A stretch of DNA of 64,000 nucleotides from an uncultured Porphyromonadaceae bacterium (GTDB taxonomy: Bacteria > Bacteroidota > Bacteroidia > Bacteroidales > Muribaculaceae). The notes beneath the pieces were generated by a model. It was given only the letters and a program-made list of their open reading frames with translations. It was not told the origin of the DNA and did no database searches. Where the stretch lies: contig CAOKFI010000010.1 in assembly GCA_948467675.1 (NCBI GenBank), positions 1 through 64,000 of the forward strand. The letters are read 5' to 3'. Positions 28,814 to 37,288 of the stretch are shown here, piece after piece (the first letter of the stretch is position 1; each line of letters starts with the position of its first letter). The translations under genes and the position numbers were made by a program.

Positions 28814-29053
28814 ATGGACAAAACCCAATTTGCCGAAAATGAGCTCCAGGAATTGGAGGCATTAGAAATTCGTGGAGGATCTGTTGGTTCCTCACAGCCG
28901 CAAACTGGCTGCAGTAATAATGCACGAGGATGTGGCGGGGGAGACGTGGCACAAACCGGATGTTCTAATAATGTAATTGGCTGTGGAGAAAAGGTTGAAA
29001 AACCACTCACGCCGCAAGACTGTCCGAGTATAACATTAAATGGCCAGTGCTGA
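28814..29053 (+). CDS. GG-leader, six-cysteine RiPP precursor peptide
   Basis: The 79-residue peptide has a leader of 22 residues rich in Glu and Leu that ends EALEIRGG, the double-glycine site cut by C39 peptidases and typical of Bacteroidales natural-product precursors. The 57-residue core has six cysteines in three pairs: CSNNARGC, CSNNVIGC and CPSITLNGQC (spacings x6, x6, x8). The first two lie in an internal repeat, QTGCSNNxxGCG. A radical SAM/SPASM maturase and a C39 exporter follow, so the product is inferred to be a thioether- or otherwise crosslinked secreted peptide. The exact chemistry cannot be read from sequence. Confidence 0.85.
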   Translation: MDKTQFAENELQELEALEIRGGSVGSSQPQTGCSNNARGCGGGDVAQTGCSNNVIGCGEKVEKPLTPQDCPSITLNGQC

Positions 29054-29065
29054 TACAGCTCCAAC

Positions 29066-29113
29066 GGTGTCGGGATATTTATTATCTCGGCACCGCAAAT
29101 TGTAACAATTTTT
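29066..29113 (+). promoter_or_regulatory. Intercistronic hairpins between precursor and maturase
   Basis: A 12-bp stem with two G-U pairs and a TTTAT loop spans 29066-29094, just after the precursor stop. A second dyad, AAATTGT-A-ACAATTT (29097-29111), runs into TTTTT. Together they look like a leaky terminator or mRNA stabiliser that would give more precursor than enzyme. Confidence 0.55.
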
Positions 29114-29125
29114 ATATTGATTAAA

Positions 29126-30409
29126 ATGAAACAAAGTCGATATAACTTTATTAGCCATTATGGTGACTATGGATATTGGTTTAATGCCCTAACTGGAGCA
29201 TATTTCAGATTATCATCCTCATTAAGTCACAAAATAAAGCATCTACTTGACAACGTTGAACAAATTCAAGAGTTATCGCCTAACGCATTTAAGCAATTGG
29301 TGGATTTCGGCTTTGTTGTTCCCGATGATACTGACGAGTTGGAGTCTATTCGGACTAAACATCGTGCAGCAGTTAATGCTAAAGATTATTTTTTGATAAT
29401 TTTACCAACTCTTAACTGTAACTTCTCATGCTGGTATTGTATTCAGGATCATATACCGTCCATTATGGCTGATGTGACATTAGAATCTATTCTAAGACAT
29501 ATCGACCACATGATCGATAATGAGCACATTTCGTCATTACACTTAGAATGGTTTGGAGGCGAACCGTTTATGTTTTTTGACAAGATTATAGTTCCGATCA
29601 GCAGATATGCAATCCAAAAATGTGAGGCATGCAACATTCCATTTACTAATAACTCTACTACTAATGGATATTTTTTGAATCAGTCTGTTTCATCAATGTT
29701 ACAAGATCTGAAGTTTAAGCATTTTCAAATTACGCTTGACGGAAATCGAAAATTCCATGACAATGTAAAATTTATGCGTGGTTGTGATTCTGCATTTGAT
29801 CATGTTTTGACAAACATCAACAATATTCTGTCAGATAATGATAATATATCCATACACTTACGAATTAACTACACACATACAACGCTTTCATCTGCTGTTG
29901 TAGATGAGGTCTGTCAATTTATCCAGCCACAAAATAGAAATCGGATAGTCATAATGCCACGAAAAGTCTGGCAGGAGAAAGTAGATAAAGACTTTTCCTC
30001 TATTCTTACTGAAATACTTGACAATTTTGCGGCTAATGGATTCCAAGTTTCACGCGGTGATGTATCTCCAACATTTACATCCTGTTATGTAAACCGGAAA
30101 TACTATAATGCGATCAATTTTAATGGTAATGTTGTAAAATGTACGGCATGCAATGACCTTTACGAAACTACGCCAAAAGGACAGTTAATGTTTGATGGCA
30201 CTATTCAATGGCGGGATAATTATGATCTACGATGTCAGGAAGCAACATTTGAAAATGAACGCTGTCTTGAGTGCAAAAATTTACCTCTTTGCATGGGTCA
30301 ATGTCCACGTAATTATATGAATGGCAACACACAATGTAAATATGATTCTGAAGATGGAAATATTGAAACTAATATATTGAACTTTCTAGTACACGAGTAT
30401 GACGCTTAA
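29126..30409 (+). CDS. Radical SAM/SPASM peptide maturase
   Basis: The 427-residue enzyme has an N-terminal peptide-recognition-like region (MKQSRYNFISHYGDYGYWFNALTGAYFRL). The radical SAM core has the cluster motif CNFSCWYC (C-x3-C-x2-C) near residue 106 and the segment LEWFGGEPFMF. A C-terminal SPASM domain has CLECKNLPLCMGQC plus flanking cysteines (CTAC upstream, QCKYD downstream) for auxiliary Fe-S clusters. Such enzymes install thioether or carbon crosslinks on ribosomal peptides, here presumably on the adjacent six-Cys precursor. The ATG at 29126 was taken; the TTG 9 bp earlier is possible. Base composition is clearly AT-rich compared with the flanks. It overlaps the next gene by 11 bp. 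Confidence 0.9.
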   Translation: MKQSRYNFISHYGDYGYWFNALTGAYFRLSSSLSHKIKHLLDNVEQIQELSPNAFKQLVDFGFVVPDDTDELESIRTKHRAAVNAKDYFLIILPTLNCNFSCWYCIQDHIPSIMADVTLESILRHIDHMIDNEHISSLHLEWFGGEPFMFFDKIIVPISRYAIQKCEACNIPFTNNSTTNGYFLNQSVSSMLQDLKFKHFQITLDGNRKFHDNVKFMRGCDSAFDHVLTNINNILSDNDNISIHLRINYTHTTLSSAVVDEVCQFIQPQNRNRIVIMPRKVWQEKVDKDFSSILTEILDNFAANGFQVSRGDVSPTFTSCYVNRKYYNAINFNGNVVKCTACNDLYETTPKGQLMFDGTIQWRDNYDLRCQEATFENERCLECKNLPLCMGQCPRNYMNGNTQCKYDSEDGNIETNILNFLVHEYDA

Positions 30410-32498
30410 ACAATCAATTAAATATGTTATTGCGGCAGTTTTTATTGTCGGAACAACTATGCATTTATATGCAGAAGTTGAACCGACAGACACCGTCAAG
30501 TCGCATGAACTCAATGAGGTCGTTTTTACCGAATCGCGCGAAATATACAAGGATGACCATGTGGTATTGTTTCTTTCAAATGCCAACCGGAAATTCGGTA
30601 CAAATGCGCTTGATGCGATATCTTCATTAAACCGCTTTCAAACTTCGCTTAATGCGACTGCGCTCACATCCTGGGATAGGTCATCGGTATTCATATTGAT
30701 CAATGGTGTTCCATCTACTGCTATAGAATTACGCTCTTACAGAAGCTCCGATATAAAAAATGTGGAATACTATCAGGAGGCACCTCCTCAGTATAGGATA
30801 TACACGACAGGCCCAATTGTCAACGTCATAATAAAACGTAAGCATGATCGCTTATACTCAGGATATTTCAATGCTCAAAACGCCGTAAATACAGCATTTG
30901 GCGATAATCAGGCCGATCTCAGCTATACCGATTCGCTCAATCAGTTTAGGGTTGGATATTATCTGAGTTATCGCAACACCAAACATAACGAGAGCATAAG
31001 ACAGTTCGATTATTCGCCAACATTGAAGACACGATATGAGGATACGCAGAATTACAAAGGCGAATATTACAAATGGAATGCGTCATACCAGAGGTATCAG
31101 GGCAACCATCTGTTCAATGCACGCGTATACTACATCACCGACCAGGGATCAGAGCCCACACACGGTATAGGAACCATTATGGACCACACCGGTATATATT
31201 CAGGATTAAGTGCACGCAATACCAGAAGCAGAGCCAATACCGGAGCAGTGGATCTATACTATAACTATAATACTGACACTGGTAAGATATTTGCTATTAA
31301 TATAGTCAATACCTTCGGCTCGTCGCGCTCCGATTCATACCGATCTCTGTCGTTTGCATCTCCGTACGACTATATGGACTACAATGTAGGTACCAATGTG
31401 CGAAACAGCACATATTCATTGATCGCCGATGCTTTGTTTGCCAAGCCAATGCTTGGAGGTCGTTTTCAGGCCAGCGCTCAATATAAATACAATAGTCTAT
31501 CACAAAAGGCACAAGACAACCGATACCGGCCGTCGTCACATAGCGGTATGGCAAGTGCAGGTTTCTACTGGTCAAAAAACGCGTTCTATTTTTATCCTAT
31601 ATTAGCTCTTGACATGGATGAGATCTCAAATGGAATCACTATGTCAAATATCGAAGTGAATCCATTTGCCCAGATTTCGGCAGGATGGCGTCCGAGCGGC
31701 AAACTCAAAGGTGTGTCAGCGAATTTATCGTTGGCTTATATGAACATAGCGCCACAATTAAATCAGATAACCGAAAGCTATACATATCTCGATCAATGGA
31801 TGATCTCAACCGGCAATCCAGACCTATGCCCTTATCACCACTCGTATGCTATTTTATATCTAAACTACTTTCATCCTAATGGCCGCGATTATATCGGATT
31901 AAAAATTGTACCACAATACGTATCCAAGCTCATTAATCCGGTTATAGTACCTGACGACGGATATATCATACGACAATTGCAGAACCTTCCATATTATATT
32001 AAAAACCAGGTCTATTTATCCGGGGCATGGCATCCGTTCCAATGGCTTGAGATCAGTCCTTACGCAGAGCTTTACACATATCGTACCAAGACTCCAAATC
32101 AGGCATTACAGCATAATTATATCCGATACGGCGGCAATATCACATTTTCATTTGACAACTGGGAGGCAACATTGGCGGCCAATTCGCCAACTCGTGACTA
32201 TTATGGAGATTTCGTATCGCGAGGAAGCGCCCAATACGCCGCCATCGTACAGTACAAATATCGCAGTTGGTCGTTTGGCGCCGAATATCATTACTCCGGC
32301 GTGAATGAATACCGTAAATCGAATGTCGGTGAATTCAGCTATCTCGATCGCACCGACCGGAAGCAATCACGCTATCTGTGTCAACTTACCGCTACATATT
32401 CGTTCTCAATCGGTCGTGCGCGAAATCATGCGCAAAAGATACTTAACAACTCCAGTTCCGAAACCGGCCTGAACAGCGAACAAAAGGCTAAACAATAA
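30399..32498 (+). CDS. Outer-membrane beta-barrel protein with TonB-receptor-like plug, in RiPP operon
   Basis: The 699-residue protein has a signal peptide cleaved after MHLYA. A reduced plug-like region (LNEVVFTESREIY...SVFILINGVPSTAIELRSYRSSDIKNVEYYQ) resembles TonB-dependent receptors. A long barrel of alternating strands follows (residues about 150-680). There is no carboxypeptidase-like regulatory domain, and the end (SETGLNSEQKAKQ) lacks the usual terminal aromatic residue. It overlaps the maturase gene by 11 bp, so it belongs to the same operon. It could pass the peptide across the outer membrane, act as a receptor for it, or provide immunity; the choice is open. Confidence 0.82.
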   Translation: MTLKQSIKYVIAAVFIVGTTMHLYAEVEPTDTVKSHELNEVVFTESREIYKDDHVVLFLSNANRKFGTNALDAISSLNRFQTSLNATALTSWDRSSVFILINGVPSTAIELRSYRSSDIKNVEYYQEAPPQYRIYTTGPIVNVIIKRKHDRLYSGYFNAQNAVNTAFGDNQADLSYTDSLNQFRVGYYLSYRNTKHNESIRQFDYSPTLKTRYEDTQNYKGEYYKWNASYQRYQGNHLFNARVYYITDQGSEPTHGIGTIMDHTGIYSGLSARNTRSRANTGAVDLYYNYNTDTGKIFAINIVNTFGSSRSDSYRSLSFASPYDYMDYNVGTNVRNSTYSLIADALFAKPMLGGRFQASAQYKYNSLSQKAQDNRYRPSSHSGMASAGFYWSKNAFYFYPILALDMDEISNGITMSNIEVNPFAQISAGWRPSGKLKGVSANLSLAYMNIAPQLNQITESYTYLDQWMISTGNPDLCPYHHSYAILYLNYFHPNGRDYIGLKIVPQYVSKLINPVIVPDDGYIIRQLQNLPYYIKNQVYLSGAWHPFQWLEISPYAELYTYRTKTPNQALQHNYIRYGGNITFSFDNWEATLAANSPTRDYYGDFVSRGSAQYAAIVQYKYRSWSFGAEYHYSGVNEYRKSNVGEFSYLDRTDRKQSRYLCQLTATYSFSIGRARNHAQKILNNSSSETGLNSEQKAKQ

Positions 32499-32507
32499 AA
32501 GAACTAT

Positions 32508-34685
32508 ATGCGATTCCCGTTCACTAAACAGACCGATAGCATGATGTGCGGCATAGCATGTCTGGTATCGGTCTGCCGATATTACGGTACTAAGTATTCG
32601 CCGGGATTTATCGATAAATTCTGTAGCCATACCGAAGCCGGAGTATCATTGCTGAGTCTGTCGAAAGCTGCTGAAGCCATAGGATTCGACACCATGTGTG
32701 TTTCGTTGCCGCATGACAAGCTGACGGAATGCCAACTGCCAATAATCCTGCATTGGAATCAGAACCATTATGTAGTTTTGTACCGGATCGATCGCAAGAA
32801 AGATCGGTTTTATATATGCGATCCGGGCAAAGGGCGGTTTAAATTGCCTACAGACGAGTTTTTACGCTACTGGAGCGGCGACCGTGGCAAAGGAATTGCC
32901 CTTTTGCTTGAACCGGGTGCGGATTTCGGCAAAGTGAAAGAGGACAGTGATATTGACCGTACATCACTGAAAATCATATTTGACTATATTAAAGGTTATC
33001 GAAAGTATCTCATTCAGATTTCGCTGGGACTTCTTCTCGGATGTCTGCTACAGTTGGCACTGCCATTCCTTACTCAATCTATAGTTGATGTCGGTATCAA
33101 GAACAGTGATATCAGTTTTATTTGGCTTATACTTCTCGGTGAACTGCTTATAGTGGCCGGGCGTACCGTGACTGATTTTATACGGCGGTGGCTGCTGCTG
33201 CATATATCCATGAGAATAAACGTATCGATGGTAAGCGACTTTTTCATAAAGCTGCTGAAACTGCCGATGTCGTTTTTTGAAGCCAAACTGATAGGCGACC
33301 TGATGCAGAGAGTAGGAGATCACAGGCGTGTACAGGCTTTTCTGACAAATCAGATTCTCGGATCTGTATTCTCATTTTTCAGTCTTATCGTATTCGGTAT
33401 AGTCTTGTTTATATACAGTAAGGTTATATTCCTGATATTTATAGCCGGAAGCGTTTTTTATGCGCTTTGGGTCCTCCGGTTTCTCATGCAGCGCAAGGTC
33501 TTGGATTACGAATCATTCGAGCAGGAATCCATCAACCAAAGCAAGACATACCAGTTTCTTACAGCAATGCAGGAAATTAAACTGCAGGGATGCAAAAAGA
33601 GGCGACGGTGGGACTGGGAAGACACTCAGGCCGATCTGTTTGCAGTACAGATGAAGTCACTGAAACTGCAACAGACTCAGGAAGCCGGATCCATATTCAT
33701 CAACGAAGTCAAGAATATCCTCATAACCGTATTCTCGGCAACAGCGGTAATCGAAGGGGATATCACACTCGGCGCCATGATGGCCATTCAGTATATTGTC
33801 GGTCAGTTAAGTTCTCCGATCGAGCAGCTTATGATCTTTGTATACTCGTTTCAGGACATGAAACTATCGCTGGAGCGTATCAACGAAATACACAACGGTA
33901 CCGACGAAGAAACAGGTCGCAACAATATCACTGGCTATGGTTCCCCAAAAAGTATAGTATTGCGCGATGTCTGTTTCAAATATGAGGCCGAATCGCCGAA
34001 ATACACATTGAAAAACGTATCGATAGATATTCCTGCAGGAAAAGTGACAGCGATAGTCGGAGCATCCGGATGCGGCAAGACTACACTTATCAAACTCATG
34101 TTGGGATACTATAACCTGATGTCCGGATCAATTGAAGTCGCAGAGACCAATCTGCAGGACTACAATCCGGACTGGTGGCGTCGGCAGTGCGGTGTGGTGA
34201 TGCAAGACGGATTCATATTTTCCGAGTCCATAGCCCGAAATATTGCGGTCGATGACAATCCGATCGATTGGGACAGGCTCCACAATGCAGCCCGTATAGC
34301 ATGTATCTACGATCACATACAGCAGCTACCGTTGGGATATGACACAAAAATCGGACAGGAAGGTGCCGGGCTGAGCCAAGGGCAGAAACAGCGCATACTG
34401 ATAGCTCGAGCCGTCTACAAGGATCCAGATTTCATATTCCTCGATGAAGCCACAAATGCGCTCGATGCACGCAATGAACGTATGATAGTCGACAACCTGA
34501 GTCGTTTTTATCAGGGAAAGACCGTTATTGTAGTCGCCCACAGGCTATCGACAGTCCGTAATGCCGATCAGATCATAGTTCTGGACAATGGCATGGTGGC
34601 CGAACATGGCACACACGACGACCTGATAGCGCTCAAGGGTGCATACTATAATCTTATAAAGAATCAACTTGAATTAGGCAATTAA
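32508..34685 (+). CDS. C39-peptidase-containing ABC transporter (peptide exporter)
   Basis: The gene encodes 725 residues. Residues 1-130 form a C39 peptidase with catalytic C14 (QTDSMMCGIAC), H87 (QNHYVVLY) and D105 (CDPGKG); Q8 forms the oxyanion hole. Residues about 160-440 are a six-helix ABC membrane domain. The nucleotide-binding domain has Walker A GASGCGKTT, signature LSQGQKQR, Walker B FIFLDEAT and the His switch (VVAHRL). The protein would cut the precursor leader after Gly-Gly and export the core. It starts 9 bp after the barrel gene, and its peptidase specificity matches EIRGG of the precursor. Confidence 0.94.
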   Translation: MRFPFTKQTDSMMCGIACLVSVCRYYGTKYSPGFIDKFCSHTEAGVSLLSLSKAAEAIGFDTMCVSLPHDKLTECQLPIILHWNQNHYVVLYRIDRKKDRFYICDPGKGRFKLPTDEFLRYWSGDRGKGIALLLEPGADFGKVKEDSDIDRTSLKIIFDYIKGYRKYLIQISLGLLLGCLLQLALPFLTQSIVDVGIKNSDISFIWLILLGELLIVAGRTVTDFIRRWLLLHISMRINVSMVSDFFIKLLKLPMSFFEAKLIGDLMQRVGDHRRVQAFLTNQILGSVFSFFSLIVFGIVLFIYSKVIFLIFIAGSVFYALWVLRFLMQRKVLDYESFEQESINQSKTYQFLTAMQEIKLQGCKKRRRWDWEDTQADLFAVQMKSLKLQQTQEAGSIFINEVKNILITVFSATAVIEGDITLGAMMAIQYIVGQLSSPIEQLMIFVYSFQDMKLSLERINEIHNGTDEETGRNNITGYGSPKSIVLRDVCFKYEAESPKYTLKNVSIDIPAGKVTAIVGASGCGKTTLIKLMLGYYNLMSGSIEVAETNLQDYNPDWWRRQCGVVMQDGFIFSESIARNIAVDDNPIDWDRLHNAARIACIYDHIQQLPLGYDTKIGQEGAGLSQGQKQRILIARAVYKDPDFIFLDEATNALDARNERMIVDNLSRFYQGKTVIVVAHRLSTVRNADQIIVLDNGMVAEHGTHDDLIALKGAYYNLIKNQLELGN

Positions 34686-34687
34686 GT

Positions 34688-34846
34688 ATGGTTGAGAACG
34701 ATTCTCGTAATGTCCTCCGGTCAGAAAAACTTAACCGGTTGATATCTAACCGGCCCCCATTTATCATCGAATGGGGAACAGTCATTTTATTGCTGTTTTT
34801 CGCTATGCTTTTTCTCGGACTCTCGCTCTATACGGACATATTGTGA
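34688..34846 (+). CDS. 52-residue membrane anchor resembling an HlyD N-terminus
   Basis: The small product has a charged N-terminus (RSEKLNRLISNRPPFIIEWG) followed by one membrane helix (TVILLLFFAMLFLGLSLY), then stops at YTDIL. This closely resembles the first 50 residues of Bacteroidota HlyD-family adaptors, whose first periplasmic residues follow directly. It starts 2 bp after the exporter stop, the usual place of hlyD. In-frame translation past the stop gives no adaptor-like sequence, and the acyltransferase gene soon follows. It is therefore either a truncated adaptor (decay by deletion) or a dedicated small partner of the exporter. The HlyD comparison is from pattern memory. Confidence 0.6.
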   Translation: MVENDSRNVLRSEKLNRLISNRPPFIIEWGTVILLLFFAMLFLGLSLYTDIL

Positions 34847-34946
34847 ATGCCGGATACCGGTAAGCCTGTGTTATTACTGATTATCGGTCTTTGCCAATAC
34901 GTGCGGAAATCACGGACGAATTCAGTCACACACGGGGATTGGGAGA

Positions 34947-35489
34947 TCAGTCGGTGCAGAATTTGTCGGGGTAGAGGGCTGTGAACTGCCGGTAGTAGCG
35001 TTTGATTGCCGCCATGTCTGCGTCGATGTCGCCGGTAGGTGCGAATTCGGTGTCGATGACGATGCGGCGGCTGCCGTAGTCGATGGCTCCGAGCACTATG
35101 GGGACGTCGGCTTCGAGGGCTATGTGCAGGAATCCGGAACGCCATTGGCTCACGCGGCTTCGTGTGCCTTCGGGTGTGATGGCTATGGCCATGCGTGCAG
35201 TGTTGCGGAACCGGTCTATGAGTTCGGCAGTAAGAGCGGATCCGCGACGACGTGGGACGGGTACGCCGCCGATAGCCCGGAATATCGGGCCTAACGGCCA
35301 GAAAAACCAGCTTTCTTTCATTAGAAAACCGGCGTGGCGCCCCACGGCGGCGTATGCCAGTTTTCCGAGAATAAAATCCCAGTTGCTGGTGTGGGGCGCA
35401 ACACAGATTATACATTTTGGGTAGTCGGGAGTCGAGATTTCGACTTTCCAACCGAACAGTTTCAGAATCGACCGGCTCAGTATCCTCAT
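34947..35489 (-). CDS. Lysophospholipid (1-acylglycerol-3-phosphate type) acyltransferase
   Basis: The 180-residue protein has the PlsC acyltransferase motifs: motif I HTSNWD (H-x4-D), the second block ESWFFWPLGPIFRAIGGVPVPR and motif III PEGTRSR. It transfers acyl groups to a lysophospholipid or related acceptor at the inner membrane. It is shorter than typical PlsC but complete for the catalytic domain; such short versions are common in Bacteroidota. It ends about 100 bp from the RiPP island and has host-like composition, marking the island's right edge. Confidence 0.87.
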   Translation of the reverse strand: MRILSRSILKLFGWKVEISTPDYPKCIICVAPHTSNWDFILGKLAYAAVGRHAGFLMKESWFFWPLGPIFRAIGGVPVPRRRGSALTAELIDRFRNTARMAIAITPEGTRSRVSQWRSGFLHIALEADVPIVLGAIDYGSRRIVIDTEFAPTGDIDADMAAIKRYYRQFTALYPDKFCTD

Positions 35490-35508
35490 CGGTATGGGGG
35501 AGCCGTGA

Positions 35509-35871
35509 TTATTTAGCTACGTTTTGTTTGTTGGCTTCGCGCTGTTCTTTGTCAAGGAGGCCGTTCATCTCCTTGAGTATTGCGTCGATTCCGGCGTTGA
35601 ATTCATTTAAGAGCGTCTTGTACGCGTTTTTGAAATACGAATGGCGTGCCGTGCGGTATGCGTGGCGTGATTCGAAGTCACGTACTGACTTGTCGAATGC
35701 AAATGTAGTTTTGGCGAGGGCTTCGGACTGGAGTGCTGCTATATCGATTATGATTCCGTTGGCTTTGTCATGATCGATTCCAGGTATGATCTCACGGGCG
35801 AAAATGCACTCTCCGGCGAGGTCGCCGCATATATAGCGAATCTGTTTTTTTAAACTGCGTTTATTTGCCAT
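35509..35871 (-). CDS. Small cytoplasmic helical protein, unknown function
   Basis: The 120-residue product starts at MANKRSLKKQIRYICGDLAGEC; in-frame ATGs 6 and 27 bp further upstream (35877 and 35898) are possible alternative starts. It is mostly helical, with basic and acidic alternation and a charged C-terminus (DKEQREANKQNVAK). There is no signal peptide, membrane segment or known motif. It begins upstream of the acyltransferase with a 19-bp gap and is probably co-transcribed. The family was not recognised. Confidence 0.72.
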   Translation of the reverse strand: MANKRSLKKQIRYICGDLAGECIFAREIIPGIDHDKANGIIIDIAALQSEALAKTTFAFDKSVRDFESRHAYRTARHSYFKNAYKTLLNEFNAGIDAILKEMNGLLDKEQREANKQNVAK

Positions 35872-35984
35872 AGTCATTATGTTTAATTTGTTAGACATCT
35901 GCCGCGGGTCTGAGTGCGACTCCGGCGACGTGGCTAAATTACAAAAATTATCCTACATAGATAACAAGGGATATTGAAAATAGT

Positions 35985-35992
35985 TAAATTTG
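35985..35992 (+). promoter_or_regulatory. -7 box upstream of the 36023 gene
   Basis: TAAATTTG is a perfect TAnnTTTG, 31 bp before the ATG at 36023. Confidence 0.6.
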
Positions 35993-36022
35993 TATTGCGA
36001 AATGTAGATTAAAGCCGAAGCT

Positions 36023-36568
36023 ATGAGTGATAAATGGAGATATGCGGCGCTGGTTGCCGTGGCTCTTGTATGTGTTGTGATATGTGTGTTCGGATGGGTG
36101 GTCTATGACCGCACGGTGGTTCCGGTCATGACGCCTGTGGCGGTAGCCATGGGCGCTGCGTTGCTTACGGTTCCGCTGAGTGTAAAGCTATGGCGCCGGC
36201 TTGTCGGCTCCGACAACCGGTGGTACAATCTGATATGCCATATTGTCATAGTAGGGTCGGTAGTGTATACGGGACTGCTGTCGGCGAATTTCTATCTTGC
36301 CGATCCGTCGTCGACCCATACCGAAGATGTGACAATAGAATCGAAGTCAAAGAAAGAGCATGACAAATACCAGCGCATACGCCGACATTCCTACAGGAAG
36401 ATCGGGGTGCGTTACACATATCATATAGATGTGCGTTTCCAGTCGGGATTCCGCAAGACCATCCAGGTGCAGCGGGGCGCGTATCGCCATTACAAACCGG
36501 GCAATACATATCCTTTCACCCTGCAGCGGGGCCTGTTCGGTTTTCCTATCGTCAAGGATATGAACTGA
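36023..36568 (+). CDS. Membrane protein with a C-terminal soluble domain, unknown function
   Basis: The 181-residue protein has three hydrophobic helices (about residues 7-27, 35-53 and 68-90). A soluble domain of about 85 residues follows, rich in Tyr, Arg and Lys, with beta-like strands (VRYTYHIDVRFQSG, KTIQVQRGAYRHY) and a KPGNTYPFTLQRG segment. No family was recognised. It has its own promoter and sits just upstream of efp, which has a separate promoter. Confidence 0.7.
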   Translation: MSDKWRYAALVAVALVCVVICVFGWVVYDRTVVPVMTPVAVAMGAALLTVPLSVKLWRRLVGSDNRWYNLICHIVIVGSVVYTGLLSANFYLADPSSTHTEDVTIESKSKKEHDKYQRIRRHSYRKIGVRYTYHIDVRFQSGFRKTIQVQRGAYRHYKPGNTYPFTLQRGLFGFPIVKDMN

Positions 36569-36583
36569 GCCGATACAAAAAAG

Positions 36584-36614
36584 TTGGCTGATTTGGTTGG
36601 TTTTTCTATCTTTG
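36584..36614 (+). promoter_or_regulatory. Promoter for efp
   Basis: TTGG (36584-36587) and TATCTTTG (36607-36614) are spaced by 19 bp, matching the -33/-7 arrangement. The efp ATG lies 29 bp downstream. Confidence 0.72.
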
Positions 36615-36643
36615 CAGTGCGAAAATAAATTTAACCGACATAT

Positions 36644-37210
36644 ATGGCAACAACTGCAGATTTTAAAAACGGCATGTGTCTCGATATCGACGGCACCTAC
36701 TTCTTTATCGTAGAATTCCTTCATGTGAAGCCCGGCAAGGGTCCGGCTTTCGTACGTACGAAGCTGAAGAACGTCAAGACCGGTCGTGTGATCGACAAGA
36801 CCTGGAACTCCGGTGTCAAGGTCGAGGAGGTGCGTATAGAGCGCCGTCCCTATCAGTTCCTTTACAAGGACGACATGGGCTATAATTTCATGCACACAGA
36901 GACATTCGAACAGGTAGCGCTTCCCGGCGAGAGCATCGACGGTGTGCAGTTCCTCAAGGAGGGCGATATCTGCGAGGCTATGGTGCATGCCGCTTCGGAG
37001 ACTATCCTTACATGCGAGATGCCTACGAGTGTGGTTCTCGAGATCACCTATACCGAACCCGGTATAAAGGGCGATACCGCTACCAACACATTGAAGCCTG
37101 CCACTTTGGAGACCGGCGCCGAGGTCCGTGTGCCTCTGTTCTGCAATATCGGCGACAGGGTGCGTATCGACACCCGCGACGGTTCGTACGTGGAGCGTGT
37201 AAAGGAATAA
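36644..37210 (+). CDS. efp: Translation elongation factor P
   Basis: EF-P relieves ribosome stalling at polyproline stretches. The 188-residue protein shows the three beta-barrel domains of the family. The tip loop [13 protein letters not shown] places the functional lysine at K32, between two glycines as in lysine-type EF-Ps. Later signatures [19 protein letters not shown] and [18 protein letters not shown] are intact. Whether K32 is modified cannot be told; no EpmA/EpmB gene is in the window. Confidence 0.96.
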   Translation: MATTADFKNGMCLDIDGTYFFIVEFLHVKPGKGPAFVRTKLKNVKTGRVIDKTWNSGVKVEEVRIERRPYQFLYKDDMGYNFMHTETFEQVALPGESIDGVQFLKEGDICEAMVHAASETILTCEMPTSVVLEITYTEPGIKGDTATNTLKPATLETGAEVRVPLFCNIGDRVRIDTRDGSYVERVKE

Positions 37211-37237
37211 ACATTCCGATCAATTTTATCGTATCAA

Positions 37238-37270
37238 GACGGGACACTTTCCTATGAAAGGCGTCCCGTC
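37238..37270 (+). terminator. Hairpin after efp (terminator-like)
   Basis: GACGGGAC (37238-37245) pairs with GTCCCGTC (37263-37270), with additional pairing inside (CTTTC/GAAAG). There is no T-run after it, so termination may be weak or the hairpin may protect the 3' end. Confidence 0.5.
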
Positions 37271-37288
37271 GCTATAATAATAATCCAG

